DNA from: Arthrobacter sp. RIT-PI-e | GTDB lineage: Bacteria > Actinomycetota > Actinomycetes > Actinomycetales > Micrococcaceae | Assembly (NCBI RefSeq): GCF_001187915.1 | Contig: NZ_LGIU01000043.1 | Location: 144,795-208,794 of the forward strand | Direction: 5' to 3' | DNA: 64,000 nt | Shown: one piece after another, positions 32,680 through 42,600 of the stretch | Layout: each line of letters begins with the position of its first letter | How positions within the stretch are numbered: the stretch's first letter is position 1 | The notes under the pieces: generated by a model | The model's input: only the letters and a program-made list of their open reading frames with translations | Databases searched by the model: none | What the model was told of the DNA's origin: nothing | Made by a program: the position numbers and the translations under genes

Positions 32680-35160
32680 TCAGGCGACGGTGACCGTGAG
32701 CTCGGAGAACTCGTCCTCCACGTACCGGCCCACGAGCACCTGGAAGGTGCCGGGCTCGTACTGCCAGCCGTCCTCGTAGTGCGCGAAGGCGCGTGCCGGG
32801 ACGGACACGTCCGCGGTCCCCGAAGCGCCGGCGTCGAGCTCCACCGAGCCGAAGCCCGCAAGCCAACGGACGGGCCGATCCACGGCGGAGTCCTCCCGCG
32901 CCACGTACACCTGCACCACCTCGCGGCCTGCCCGTGATCCGGTGTTCGTGACGGGCACGCTCACCGTGAGGCCCTCCCCCGCCGTCACAGAGGTGCCCGC
33001 GGAGACCTGTCCGAGCTCGAAGGACGTGTACCCGAGGCCGAACCCGAAGGGGTAGGCCGGGCTCGCACCACCCTCGGCGGCCTGCTTGAGCCAGGCCCGG
33101 TACCCGACGTGGATGCCCTCGGCGTAGTGCACCTTGCCGTCCACGGGCATGGTGCTGAGCACGGGGACGTCCGCGAGCGCGGCGGGCCAGGAGGTGGGCA
33201 GCCGGCCGCCCGGCTCCTGGACGCCCAGGAGCACGTCGGCGATCGCAGCGCCGAACTCCTGACCGCCGAACCAGCCGAGCAGCACGGCCGCCACCTCGTG
33301 CCGCCACGGCATGAGCACGGGTGAGCCGGAGTTCACCACCACCACGGTGCGGGGGTTCGCGGCGGCGACGGCGGAGACGAGGCGGTCCTGGTGGCCGGGC
33401 AGGTCCAGGTGCTCGCGGTCGAAGCCCTCGGACTCGATGGCCGAGTTGGTCCCCACCACGACGACGGCGACGTCTGCCTCGCGCGCGGCCTCCACGGCGG
33501 CGTGGATCTCTGCGTCGGCGTCGTCCACCACGGTCTCCTCCCCGATGAGCACGGCGGAGAACGGGATCGCCTGGCTCTCGGGCAGGGCGAAGACGACGTC
33601 GACGTCCACGCGCTGGCCTGCGGTGGTGGTGACGGGGAAGGTCTCCTGCGGCGGGGCGAACAGGGCGGCGCCGAGGACGGCGTGCTCGGCCACGAGTTCG
33701 CCGTCGAACACCTTCTCGCCGTCGAGCGCCAGGCTGATGTGACCCACGGTGCCGATACCCAGCTGGTGCACGCCGTCGTCGGGCGAGGTCCAGGCGGTCC
33801 GCATGCGGATCGTCGTGGTGCCCTCGGGGATGCCGACGCCGAACCAGATGAGATGGGAGGCGAGGCGGTCCTCCCCGGAGATCTCCGCACCGGTGGCGTC
33901 GAGGAAGGTGACCCGCACGCCGGGGACGTCGGAGACGGGGTTGGAGAGGGACTCCCGGGGGAACTCCTGCAGCCCCACGCTCACCTTCGCACCACGTGTG
34001 TAGGTGACCTCGACGTCGTCGGGCAGTGCCTCGCGCAGCCCCTCCAGCGGGGAGACGATCTGCAGCGGCATGACCGTGGCGCTGCCGCCGCCCTGGGTGC
34101 GGGCGTCGGAGGCGTTGTCGCCGATGACGGCCACGCGCTTCAGCGCTGAGGGATCGAGCGGCAGGACGCCGTCCTCGTTGCGGACGAGAACCGATCCGCG
34201 GGCCGCCGCCTCACGGGCGAAGGCCCGGCCGTCGATCGCCTTGGGCAGCTCGATGACCGCTGGCTCGAAACCGTCGAGCACACCCACCCTGGCGGCCAGC
34301 CGCAGGATGCGCGTGACCTTCTCGAGGATCGCCTCGCGGGGAACCTCGCCGGACTCGACGGCGGCCACGAGCTTCGGGCCCCAGGCGCCGACGGGTCCGG
34401 GCATCTCGAGATCCTGATGAGCCTTCGCGGCGTCGACGGAGCGCACGCCGGTCCAGTCGGAGACCACCACGCCGTCGAAACCCCACTCGGTGGCCAGCGG
34501 AGTCTCCAGCAGATCGTTCTCGCTCGCCGTCGTGCCGTTGATCGAGTTGTAGGAGCTCATCACCAGCCAGGCCCTCGCCTCGGTGACGGCCTGCTCGAAC
34601 GCCGCGAGGTACAGCTCGCGGAGCGGTCGCTCGGCCACCACGGAGTCGGCGGTGAAGCGCTCCGTCTCGGCGTCGTTGGCGATGTAGTGCTTGGGCGTGG
34701 CACCCACACCCACCGACTGCACACCGGTCACGTACCCGGCCGCGAGCTGCGCCGTGAGCACGGGGTCCTCGCTCATGCACTCGAAGTGGCGGCCGCCCAG
34801 CGGGGAGCGGTGCAGGTTGATGGTGGGACCGAGGACCACGTGCACTCCTTTGCGGCGCGCCTCCTGGCCGAGCACCTGCCCGTAGCGCCGCGCGAGGTCC
34901 ACGGACCAGGCGGCGGAGAGGGACGACGACGACGGCAGGCTGATGGAGTCGTGGCGCTCGTCGAAGTCCTCACCGCGGACGCCGGCGGGGCCGTCGCTGA
35001 GGACGATGCGCTTCAGCCCGATCTCGGGGATCTCGACGGTGCTCCACACGTCGGCGCCGGTCAGCAGGCCGACCTGCTGCTCGACGGTGAGCTTCTCGGC
35101 GAGCTCACGGATACGGGGGTCGACGGCGACGGGGATCTGGTTCGAGGTGCTGGTGGTCAT
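32680..35160 (-). CDS. GH3 beta-glucosidase with PA14-like insert
   Basis: 826 residues, no signal peptide. The N-terminal barrel carries SDGPAGVRG and the nucleophile D235 in VVVSDWTGVR. The second alpha/beta domain begins near GSVLVRNEDGVLPL, is interrupted by a PA14-like beta insert (about 400-540), and ends with GTNSAIESEGFDREHLDLPG. A fibronectin-III-like tail closes it (GREVVQVYVA). Such enzymes hydrolyse beta-glucosides or related glycosides in the cytoplasm. ATG 35160 has GAAGGAG upstream. It is divergent from the TetR gene, which probably controls it. Confidence 0.92.
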   Translation of the reverse strand: MTTSTSNQIPVAVDPRIRELAEKLTVEQQVGLLTGADVWSTVEIPEIGLKRIVLSDGPAGVRGEDFDERHDSISLPSSSSLSAAWSVDLARRYGQVLGQEARRKGVHVVLGPTINLHRSPLGGRHFECMSEDPVLTAQLAAGYVTGVQSVGVGATPKHYIANDAETERFTADSVVAERPLRELYLAAFEQAVTEARAWLVMSSYNSINGTTASENDLLETPLATEWGFDGVVVSDWTGVRSVDAAKAHQDLEMPGPVGAWGPKLVAAVESGEVPREAILEKVTRILRLAARVGVLDGFEPAVIELPKAIDGRAFAREAAARGSVLVRNEDGVLPLDPSALKRVAVIGDNASDARTQGGGSATVMPLQIVSPLEGLREALPDDVEVTYTRGAKVSVGLQEFPRESLSNPVSDVPGVRVTFLDATGAEISGEDRLASHLIWFGVGIPEGTTTIRMRTAWTSPDDGVHQLGIGTVGHISLALDGEKVFDGELVAEHAVLGAALFAPPQETFPVTTTAGQRVDVDVVFALPESQAIPFSAVLIGEETVVDDADAEIHAAVEAAREADVAVVVVGTNSAIESEGFDREHLDLPGHQDRLVSAVAAANPRTVVVVNSGSPVLMPWRHEVAAVLLGWFGGQEFGAAIADVLLGVQEPGGRLPTSWPAALADVPVLSTMPVDGKVHYAEGIHVGYRAWLKQAAEGGASPAYPFGFGLGYTSFELGQVSAGTSVTAGEGLTVSVPVTNTGSRAGREVVQVYVAREDSAVDRPVRWLAGFGSVELDAGASGTADVSVPARAFAHYEDGWQYEPGTFQVLVGRYVEDEFSELTVTVA

Positions 35161-35261
35161 CTACGTGGCTCCTTCGATCGGCCCATCATCGGGACACCCC
35201 GAGCGTACACGCGAAAACAGAGTGATACTAGGCATTGCTCATCGAGAAGAAGGGGCTCTCC

Positions 35262-35267
35262 TACACT
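35262..35267 (+). promoter_or_regulatory. -10 box for leaderless tetR transcript
   Basis: TACACT ends 6 bases before GTG 35274, with no ribosome site between. The 113-base gap to the divergent GH3 start should also hold the GH3 promoter and the regulator's operator, but no clean palindrome is visible. Confidence 0.5.
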
Positions 35268-35273
35268 GAACCT

Positions 35274-35858
35274 GTGAGCAATAGAGGAGTGCGGGGACCA
35301 TACGCGAAGGGTGAGGAGCGACGCCGGGAGATCCTCCGCACTGCTGCGGAGGTCTTCGCGACCGAGGGGTTCGAGGGTGCAGCGCTCAAGCACGTGGCCG
35401 AACTGGTGGGCATCCGGGAGGCCACGCTCTTCCACTACTTCAGCACCAAGCAGGAGCTCCAGCAGGCCGTGCTGGCCGAACGGGACCTGCGGGTGCGCCA
35501 GGATCTCGATCAGGACGTCGACATCGACGACCTCCCGGGCATCGCCGCCCGGAACGAGCAGGAGCCGGGCCTCACTACCCTCTACGCGGTGGCGTCCGCG
35601 ACGGCGAGCAACCCCGTCCACGCCTCGCACCAGTACTTCCGTGAGCGGTACGAGCTCCTCGTCGCGGACCTGGCCGTGGACGTGCAGGCGCGCCAGCTCT
35701 CGGGCGAGTACCGCCAGGACATCGACCCGGCGTGGGCGGCGCGACTGCTGATCGGCGTGTTCGACGGCCTCCAGGTCCAGTGGCTGTACGACAAGGGCGT
35801 CAGCATGCAGGAGGGGTTGAAACAGGCGATCGCGCTGTTGAAGGTGCCGGAGGCATGA
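35274..35858 (+). CDS. TetR-family transcriptional regulator
   Basis: 194 residues. The HTH domain (18-60) reads RREILRTAAEVFATEGFEG then VAELVGIREATLFHYFSTKQEL. The ligand domain is all-helical with LLIGVFDGLQVQWLYD near the end, as in TetR proteins close to AcrR. It is divergent from the GH3 glucosidase with a 113-base gap, the usual layout for a self- and neighbour-regulating repressor. A glycoside or its aglycone is a plausible inducer. GTG 35274 is chosen since the HTH begins 15 residues later and a -10 box precedes it. Confidence 0.88.
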   Translation: MSNRGVRGPYAKGEERRREILRTAAEVFATEGFEGAALKHVAELVGIREATLFHYFSTKQELQQAVLAERDLRVRQDLDQDVDIDDLPGIAARNEQEPGLTTLYAVASATASNPVHASHQYFRERYELLVADLAVDVQARQLSGEYRQDIDPAWAARLLIGVFDGLQVQWLYDKGVSMQEGLKQAIALLKVPEA

Positions 35859-35915
35859 ACCCATGAGCAGGGCCTTCCGTCATGCACGCAGGCTCGTGGA
35901 CGGCCCGGGCTCCTG

Positions 35916-37082
35916 ATGGGTGGGCTCGGCGCAAGCCTCTACACCTACCCCTAGGACTTCGTCGGGGATCCGGACGCGGCCCGACTGCTGAGGGACTTCG
36001 GCTTCGACGACGTCACCGTCGCCGCCGCGTACCACTCCGTGCGAGCAGCCACTCCCCGCCACCCCCGTCACCAGGTGATCGACGCCGAGGCGGCAACGTA
36101 CTTCCCCGTACGTGACTCCGCCTGGGCCGGCCGCCGTCTCACCCCTCGGGAAGGCACACCCTGGGCGGCGCCGGGCTCGTTCGTCGCAGCACGGGATTCC
36201 CTCCGGGCCGCCGGTGTGAGGGTGCGCGCCTGGGTGGTGGCGACGCACTCCAGCGCAGTCGGGAGGACCGCCCCCGACCTCTGCGTCCGGAACGCCTTCG
36301 GTAACACCTACACCTGCGCGCTCTGCCCGTCACACCCCGAGGTCCTCTCCTACGCAGAGACAGTGGTGACGGAGGCGGCTCAGCTCTGTGGTGTCGAGGC
36401 GATGATCGTGGAGGGTTGCGGCCCGCTGGGGTTCTCCCACCAGAGTCAGCACGAGAAGACGGCGGGAGCGGACTGGTCCGCGCTGGACGAATCGCTCCTG
36501 AGCATCTGCTTCTGCGACTGCTGTGCGGACGCGTATGCGGAGAACGGCTTGTCCGTCGATGATCTGCGGCAGCGGATCCGCCATCGGGTAGGGACAAGCG
36601 CTCAGCAGGTGGAGGAGGTGCTCGGCGAGGACGCCGCTCCTGTTCTCGCGGTCAGGGCCGCCTGGACTGCACGCCTCCGCACCACCTTGACCGCTGCTGC
36701 GCGCAGCTCCGGGGTGGAGGACCTGTCCTTCTTCGCAGCCCCGGACGCGTGGGCGGTGGGGCCGAACGTGGCACTGCCCGCCCTGCTCGGCACCGATGGG
36801 ACGGATCGCGGCGCTGATTCCTATGTGGTGAACGCATGGGCACTGGATCCCTCCGGTGCGGAGCGGGTCCGGGCTGCAGCGAACCTCACCCCGGCTCGGG
36901 TCGGCGCCTACACCACCGTCCTCCCGCCCACCACCGCGACCCCGGAGGACCTCGTATCGCACTGGTCGGGGTTGGTGGACGCAGGCGCGGAGGAGCTCCA
37001 CATCTACCATGGCGGTCTGGCCTCCACCGCTCGTCTCCGGAACGCCGGAGAAGCACTGGCGCAGGTTCGCGCACACCGTTGA
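35916..37082 (+). pseudogene. Unknown barrel-like protein with an in-frame TAG at codon 13
   Basis: From ATG 35916 the frame codes MGGLGASLYTYP, then TAG at 35952-35954, then DFVGDPDAARLLRDFGFDDV and on to 37082, 388 codons in all. Coding sense is the same on both sides of the stop, so TAG probably replaces a Trp codon (TGG). The protein has CALCPSHPEV, CFCDCCADAY and alternating strand/helix patterns like a (beta/alpha)8 barrel; the Cys cluster recalls GH42-type enzymes, but I do not recognise a family. It lies 57 bases past the TetR stop on the same strand. Restarting inside seems unlikely because the first conserved strand would be lost. Confidence 0.7.
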
Positions 37083-37140
37083 CACTCCCGTGCGGCGATC
37101 AGCCCGTCCGTCGAGGGTGACCCTCGGATGATCGGTAGGC

Positions 37141-37179
37141 GCATCGTCAGGCCCTCGAGGGGATCCTCGAGGACGATGC
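37141..37179 (+). terminator. Nested hairpin after the broken gene
   Basis: GCATCGTC (37141-37148) pairs with GACGATGC (37172-37179). Inside it, CCTCGAGG pairs with a second CCTCGAGG around GGAT. It lies 59 bases after the stop at 37082. Confidence 0.55.
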
Positions 37180-37197
37180 AGGGCAGGTGACATCAGG

Positions 37198-37225
37198 AAA
37201 GGCCGGCCCCGAGGGGCCGACCTTC
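37198..37225 (-). terminator. Rho-independent terminator of the hxlBA operon
   Basis: Read leftwards, GGTCGGCCCC-TC-GGGGCCGGCC is followed by TTTCC. It lies 31 bases past the hxlA stop, a classic stem followed by a short U tract. Confidence 0.7.
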
Positions 37226-37252
37226 CGGTTTGTCACTGGTGGAGCAGCGTGA

Positions 37253-37876
37253 TCAGTTGATCGCCTCGCGCAGGTCCTTCGCCGCCTGGGCGGGGTCGTC
37301 GGCGCTGTAGATGCCGCCGCCCACCACGGCCACGTCGGCACCGGAGGCCTGCACGTCCTTGATGGTGGCGAGCTTCACGCCGCCGGCCACGGAGAAGTCG
37401 ACGCCGGATGCCTTGCCCGCGGTGAGCAGGGTGTTCAGGTCGTAACCGTCCTGGGCCTGCTCGTCGAGTCCGGCGTGGAACTCCACGAACCGGGCACCGA
37501 GCTCGGTGACCTCCTTGGCACGGGCGGCCTTGTCGTCCACGCCGATCAGGTCCACCACCACGCCCTTGCCGTGGGCCTCACCGGCCTTGATGGCACCGGC
37601 GATGGTGGAGTCGTCGGCCACGCCGAGCACGGTCACGAGGTCAGCGCCGGCCGTGAATGCGATGTCGGCCTCGAGCTCGCCGGCATCCATGGTCTTGAGG
37701 TCCGCGAACACGATCTTGTCCGGGTGGGCCTCCTTAACGGCGGTGACGGCGGAGAGCCCGGCGTTCTTCACGAGCGGGGTGCCGAGCTCGATGATGTCGA
37801 CGTACTCGGCGACCTTCCCGGAGAGTTCCAGGGCGGCGTCGACGGTCAGTACGTCCATGGCGAGTTGCAGTTTCAC
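37253..37876 (-). CDS. hxlA: 3-hexulose-6-phosphate synthase
   Basis: 207 residues covering the whole family length. It condenses formaldehyde with ribulose 5-phosphate to hexulose 6-phosphate, the first step of the ribulose monophosphate pathway. The sequence has LQLAMDVLTVDAALEL, the DxKxxD active-site motif in FADLKTMDAGELEADIAF, and the phosphate-binding VAGGVKLATI and VVGGGIY near the end, as in the OMP-decarboxylase superfamily. GTG 37876 has AAAGGA upstream. It follows hxlB by 42 bases in one operon. In heterotrophic actinobacteria the pair usually serves formaldehyde detoxification. Confidence 0.95.
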   Translation of the reverse strand: MKLQLAMDVLTVDAALELSGKVAEYVDIIELGTPLVKNAGLSAVTAVKEAHPDKIVFADLKTMDAGELEADIAFTAGADLVTVLGVADDSTIAGAIKAGEAHGKGVVVDLIGVDDKAARAKEVTELGARFVEFHAGLDEQAQDGYDLNTLLTAGKASGVDFSVAGGVKLATIKDVQASGADVAVVGGGIYSADDPAQAAKDLREAIN

Positions 37877-37918
37877 GGTGTGTCCTTTGCTGGCTGGGAT
37901 GGGAAGTTGGGGGACGCG

Positions 37919-38494
37919 TCACTCGAGGTTCGCGTGACGCGGCCAGAGTTCTTCGGCGGGTGTGCCGTCGGCCTGCCAGAGGGCATGGAACACGGCATCG
38001 AGCACCAGGAGGAGCGTCTGCTCGAAGAGGCTGCCCGAGTACTGCCGGGAGGCGGTGCCGCTGTGGTCGGTCTTCTGCGCGGCAGGGACCACCACCACCG
38101 AGGAGGCGAGCCCGGCGAGCGTCGATGCACCGTCCGTGGTCAGCACGGCGACCCGCGCGCCCACCGACGTCGACTTCTCGGCCGCCGCGACCGCCGCCGC
38201 CGTCGTCCCCGAGCCGGAGGCGACGATCAGCAGGTCACCGGAACCGATGGCCGGCGTCGTCGTCTCGCCCACCACGTGGACGGTGAGGCCGAGGTGCATG
38301 AGGCGCATGGCGTGCATCCGCAGGGCGAGTCCGCTGCGTCCTCCCCCGGTGACGAACACGCGGGTGGCCTGCTGGATCTCGGCGACGAACGCCGAGAGCT
38401 GGTCCTCCTGCACGCCGTCCGCCGCGCGGGCGATCTCGTCCTGGACGAGGCGTAGCTGTGCGGAAACCGAGGTGTCCTGTGGTGCTTCGCTCAA
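37919..38494 (-). CDS. hxlB: 6-phospho-3-hexuloisomerase
   Basis: 191 residues, one SIS domain. It turns hexulose 6-phosphate into fructose 6-phosphate, the second formaldehyde-fixing step. Key parts: GGGRSGLALRMHAMRLMHLG and ASGSGTTAAAVAAAEKST for phosphosugar binding, then YSGSLFEQTLLLVLDAVFHAL in the last helices. The start is TTG 38494, chosen because GAGGAG lies about 7 bases upstream. No ATG gives a better start. It is the first gene of hxlB-hxlA; no formaldehyde-responsive regulator (HxlR) adjoins it. Confidence 0.94.
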   Translation of the reverse strand: MSEAPQDTSVSAQLRLVQDEIARAADGVQEDQLSAFVAEIQQATRVFVTGGGRSGLALRMHAMRLMHLGLTVHVVGETTTPAIGSGDLLIVASGSGTTAAAVAAAEKSTSVGARVAVLTTDGASTLAGLASSVVVVPAAQKTDHSGTASRQYSGSLFEQTLLLVLDAVFHALWQADGTPAEELWPRHANLE

Positions 38495-38647
38495 GGTGTC
38501 GCTCCTCGTGGATCGGGGATGTTCCGTGACTCCAGTCCATCACCCGATCTGTGCGCAGAGGGCCGTACGACCTACCCCGCTGGACCTAGTTCCCGCAGGG
38601 CTAGGCGTACCGGTGACGCACGCCACCCACCCCGCAGCGGCGGTGCC

Positions 38648-39499
38648 TCACGCCCGGGTGGCGGTCGACGACGTCGCCGCGGCGAGCGCCGCCAGCGCGG
38701 CCTCGCCGCTGGAGCCGGGCGCGCCGTAGTAGGTACAGACGCTCTGGTCGGCCTCGCCGGGGACCTGCAGCGTCTGGTAGTGCAGCACGGTGGGGCCCAT
38801 CACCGCATGGTTGAAGCGGATCTCCCCCTGGTCCTTCTCGTGCACGTTCTGGTCCGCCCAGAAGCTGGTGAACTCGGGGCAGCCCTCCCGGAGGTCGCTG
38901 ATGAGCTCGGCGAGCTGGCGGTCGTCCGGGAAGCGGCCCACGTCCAGGTGCAGCATGGCGGTGGTCTGCGCGCTGACCTGCTCCCAGTCCTCGTACAGTT
39001 CCCGGGCCCTCGGGTCCAGCAGGATGAAGCGGGCGTAGTTGCGGTGCGTGGCGGGGAGGGCTTCGAAGTCGGTCATCAGGGCCCGGGCCAGGCGGTTGCT
39101 GGCGAGCACGTCCGTACGGCGGCCCAGGATGATCGCGGGCACCGAGTCCATCACCGCGAGCAGGTCGTACAGGCCCTGCCGGACGCGCTGCGGGTCGAGT
39201 TCCGGCGCGTGGTGCGGGGTCGGGGTGCCGCAGAGGTTCAGCAGGTGGTTCCGCTCCACATTGTCCAGGCGGAGCGCGAGGGCCAGGGAGTCGATGATCT
39301 CGAGGGACACCGCACCGCTGCGGCCCTGCTCGATGCGCATGTAGTAGTCGGAGCTGATCCCGGCGAGACGGGCCACCTCCTCGCGCCGCAGGCCCGGGAC
39401 GCGGCGCACCCGGCCGTCGAACGGCGCCTTGAGGTCCGTGGGTGAGAGCCGTGCGCGTCGCGAGCGCAGGAATGCGGAGATCTCGGCGGCGCGGTCCAT
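38648..39499 (-). CDS. XRE-family regulator with MmyB-like ligand domain
   Basis: 283 residues. The HTH (1-75) has RRVPGLRREEVARLAGISSDYYMRIEQGRS, and the C-terminal domain (about 100-270) carries MmyB-like features: PAIILGRRTDVLASNRLARALMTDF, HRNYARFILLDPRARELYEDWE and FRFNHAVMGPTVLHYQTLQVPG-like strands. That domain resembles PAS-like or fatty-acid-binding folds. ATG 39499 is preceded by CAGAAT-6-ATG, so the message is probably leaderless. It is divergent from the GH2 beta-galactosidase by 131 bases and may regulate that operon. Confidence 0.88.
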   Translation of the reverse strand: MDRAAEISAFLRSRRARLSPTDLKAPFDGRVRRVPGLRREEVARLAGISSDYYMRIEQGRSGAVSLEIIDSLALALRLDNVERNHLLNLCGTPTPHHAPELDPQRVRQGLYDLLAVMDSVPAIILGRRTDVLASNRLARALMTDFEALPATHRNYARFILLDPRARELYEDWEQVSAQTTAMLHLDVGRFPDDRQLAELISDLREGCPEFTSFWADQNVHEKDQGEIRFNHAVMGPTVLHYQTLQVPGEADQSVCTYYGAPGSSGEAALAALAAATSSTATRA

Positions 39500-39505
39500 G
39501 CCTCC

Positions 39506-39511
39506 ATTCTG
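39506..39511 (-). promoter_or_regulatory. -10 box of the MmyB-like regulator (leaderless)
   Basis: CAGAAT on the minus strand ends 6 bases before ATG 39499; the intervening ggaggc is too close to the start for a normal ribosome site. Confidence 0.5.
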
Positions 39512-39630
39512 CCGCACCCGAACAGGCGGGGACCGTCCGGCGGGGACGACGGCGGGCATCTTCCGGTCCACCCGGGAGGTTGCGACTACTGTCGATGGGG
39601 AGCCGACCCCCATCGAAGGAGCCCCGGGCC

Positions 39631-42600
39631 ATGCTGCCACCGCCCTACCTGTCCGACACGGCACCCGGTCGCGGATCGCGTGCACCGGCGCGGTCGTGGT
39701 TGCGCACCGATGCGCGGTCCCTGTCCCTGAACGGGGAGTGGCGTTTCCGCCTCTCGCCCCATGCCGCCCTCCCCGACGACGTCGCGGACAGGGCACTGGA
39801 CGACTCCGGCTGGGCGGGCATCCCCGTCCCGGCCCACTGGGTCCTGGAGGGCGACGGCGCGTGGGGCCGCCCCGCCTACACCAACGTCCGGTACCCGTTC
39901 CCGGTGGATCCGCCGTACGTCCCCGACGAGAACCCGACCGGCGACCACCGCCGGTGGTTCGAGCTCCCGGACACCTGGGCGGACGATGCACGGCTGGTGC
40001 TCCGGTTCGACGGCGTGGAGTCGATGTACCGGGTCTGGTTGAACGGCACCGAGGTGGGGGTCGCCACGGGCAGCCGGCTGGTGCAGGAGTTCGACGTGAC
40101 GGGGATGGTCCGTCCCGGGCAGAATCTCCTGGCCGTGCGGGTGCACCAGTGGTCCGCCGCCAGCTACCTGGAGGATCAGGACCAGTGGTGGCTCCCCGGT
40201 ATCTTCCGGGACGTGACCCTGCTCGAGCGCCCGGTCGGCGGCCTCGACGACGTGTGGTTGCGCACGGGGTGGCGGGAGGGCCGCGGGTGGATCGACCCGG
40301 AGATCCGTGCGGCGGACGCGGCCTTCCCGGTCGTGGTGCGCATCCCGGACCTCGGGGTCGAGACGGTGTGGGAGTCGCGGTCCGACGTGGCTCGCATCGA
40401 CGTGGGCGAGGTGCCGGCCTGGACGGCCGAGACGCCGTCGTTGTCCACGGTGACCGTGGAGGCGCGCGGTGAGACGGTGACGCTGCGTACCGGGTTCCGC
40501 AGCGTCGAGATCCGCGGGGACCGTTTCCTGGTGAACGGGAAGCGGGTCGTCTTCCGTGGGATGAACCGTCACGAGACCCACCCGGAACTCGGGCGGGTCT
40601 TCGACGAGGCCCACGCCCGCGCGGACCTGGTGCGCATGAAGCAGTTCAACGTGAACGCCATCCGCACCAGCCACTACCCGCCGCATCCCGTACTCCTGGA
40701 CCTGGCCGACGAACTCGGGTTCTGGGTGGTCCTGGAGTGCGATCTCGAGACCCACGGGTTCGAGGCCTCCGGCTGGGTCGACAACCCGAGCGATGATCCC
40801 CTCTGGCGGGACGCCTACCTGGACAGGATCCAGCGCACGGTGGAACGCGACAAGAACCATCCCAGCATCGTGCTGTGGTCCCCGGGCAACGAGGCGGGGA
40901 CCGGCGCGAATCTCGCGGCCATGCCGGCCTGGGTGCACGCGCGGGACCCCGAGCGGCCGGTCCACTACGAGGGCGACCATGCGGGCGAGTACACCGACGT
41001 GTACTCGCGGATGTACTCCTCGCTCCTCGAGACCGAGCAGATCGGCACCGACGGCTCGTCGGCACCCCTGCTGAACTGCACGCCGGCGGAGGCCGCACGT
41101 CAGCGGACCAAGCCGTTCCTGCTCTGCGAGTACGCCCACGCCATGGGCAACGGGCCGGGCGCCCTGGACCGGTACGAGGCCCTCACGAGCGCGTACCCGC
41201 GGCTGCACGGTGGGTTCGTGTGGGAGTGGCGCGACCACGGGATCCTGACGCACACCGCCGACGGCACACCGTTCCACGCCTACGGCGGCGACTTCGGCGA
41301 GGTGCTCCACGACGGCAACTTCGTGATGGACGGCATGGTGCGCTCCGACGACGTACCGACGCCCGGTCTGCACCAGTTCAAGGCGGTCGCCCAACCGATC
41401 CGCTTCACGTTCGACGACGACGGCGTGATGGTGGAGAACGCCCGGCACTGGGCCGACACCACGGATCTCGTGTTCACCTGGCGTGCCGAGCACGACGGCC
41501 GCCCGGCCGCCGCGGGAACGCTGGAGGTGCCCGGCATCAGTGCGGGCGGGCGGGTCCGTACGGCGCTGCCGTCCTTCCCCGTCGCAGCGGACGCGGAGAC
41601 CTGGTTCACCGTCGAGGCGGTCCTCGCAGCCGACACGCCGTGGGCCGCAGCCGGTCACGTCGTCGCGACGAGCCAGCTCGATGCATCCGTCGTCCTCCCC
41701 GTCCCGGCTCCCCCGCTGCCCGTCACCTGGGCGGAGGCGGCAGGCACCGTGGACCTCGGGATCGCCGAGTTCCGGGACGGTCGGCTGGTCCGGATCGGCG
41801 GGGGCCGCACCGCGGGGCCGCGCCCGGAACTCTTCCGCGCACCGACGGACAACGGCGAGGGAGCCGGCGACGTCGCCCCGGCGGTCAGCGATCTGGGCAT
41901 CCCCGGCGTGTCGAGCGCGGCCCGGTGGCGTGAGCTGGGCCTGGACCGGCTGACGCACCGCGTGGTCCGGGTCCGTGAGGCACCCGGTGCGGCGCAGACC
42001 GTCACGCGGGTGTCCCCGGCGGCCGGCACCCACCACGTGACGGTGGAGAGCACCTGGACGGTGGTGGACGGAGCACTCGAGCTCCGCGTGGAGATCACGC
42101 CGTCGGCGGGGTGGCCGAGTGTGTGGCCGCGCATCGGCATCCGGTTCGATCTCCCGGACGACGGCGATGCGCCGGACGCGGTCGAGTGGTTCGGTACCGG
42201 CCCGCTCGAGTCGTACCCGGACAGCGACCTGGCGGCCCGGGTGGGTCGTTTCGGCTCCACGGTCCATGACCTGTGGTTCGACTACGCCCGCCCCCAGGAG
42301 AACGGGCACCGCGCCGGGGTCCGGGAGCTGACCGTCGGCGGCCTGATGCTGACGGTCCTCCCCGACACGCGCGGCCGCCGCCCGGGTTTCGTCCTCAGCC
42401 GGCACACCCCCCAGCAGGTCGCCGCCGCCGCGCACCCCCACGAGCTCCCCGCATCCGGTACGACGTACCTGTTCCTCGACGCCGTGCAGCACGGTCTCGG
42501 CTCGCGCTCCTGCGGTCCGGACGTGGAGCCGGAGTTCTCCCTCCGCCCCGAGGCGCGCACCATCAGGGTGCGGTTCACGGAGGCGTCCCACCCCGGGCCC

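Noticed and set aside
39586..42591. A 1001-codon antisense frame opposite lacZ
   Set aside because: Same GC-shadow effect; the beta-galactosidase frame has catalytic motifs throughout.
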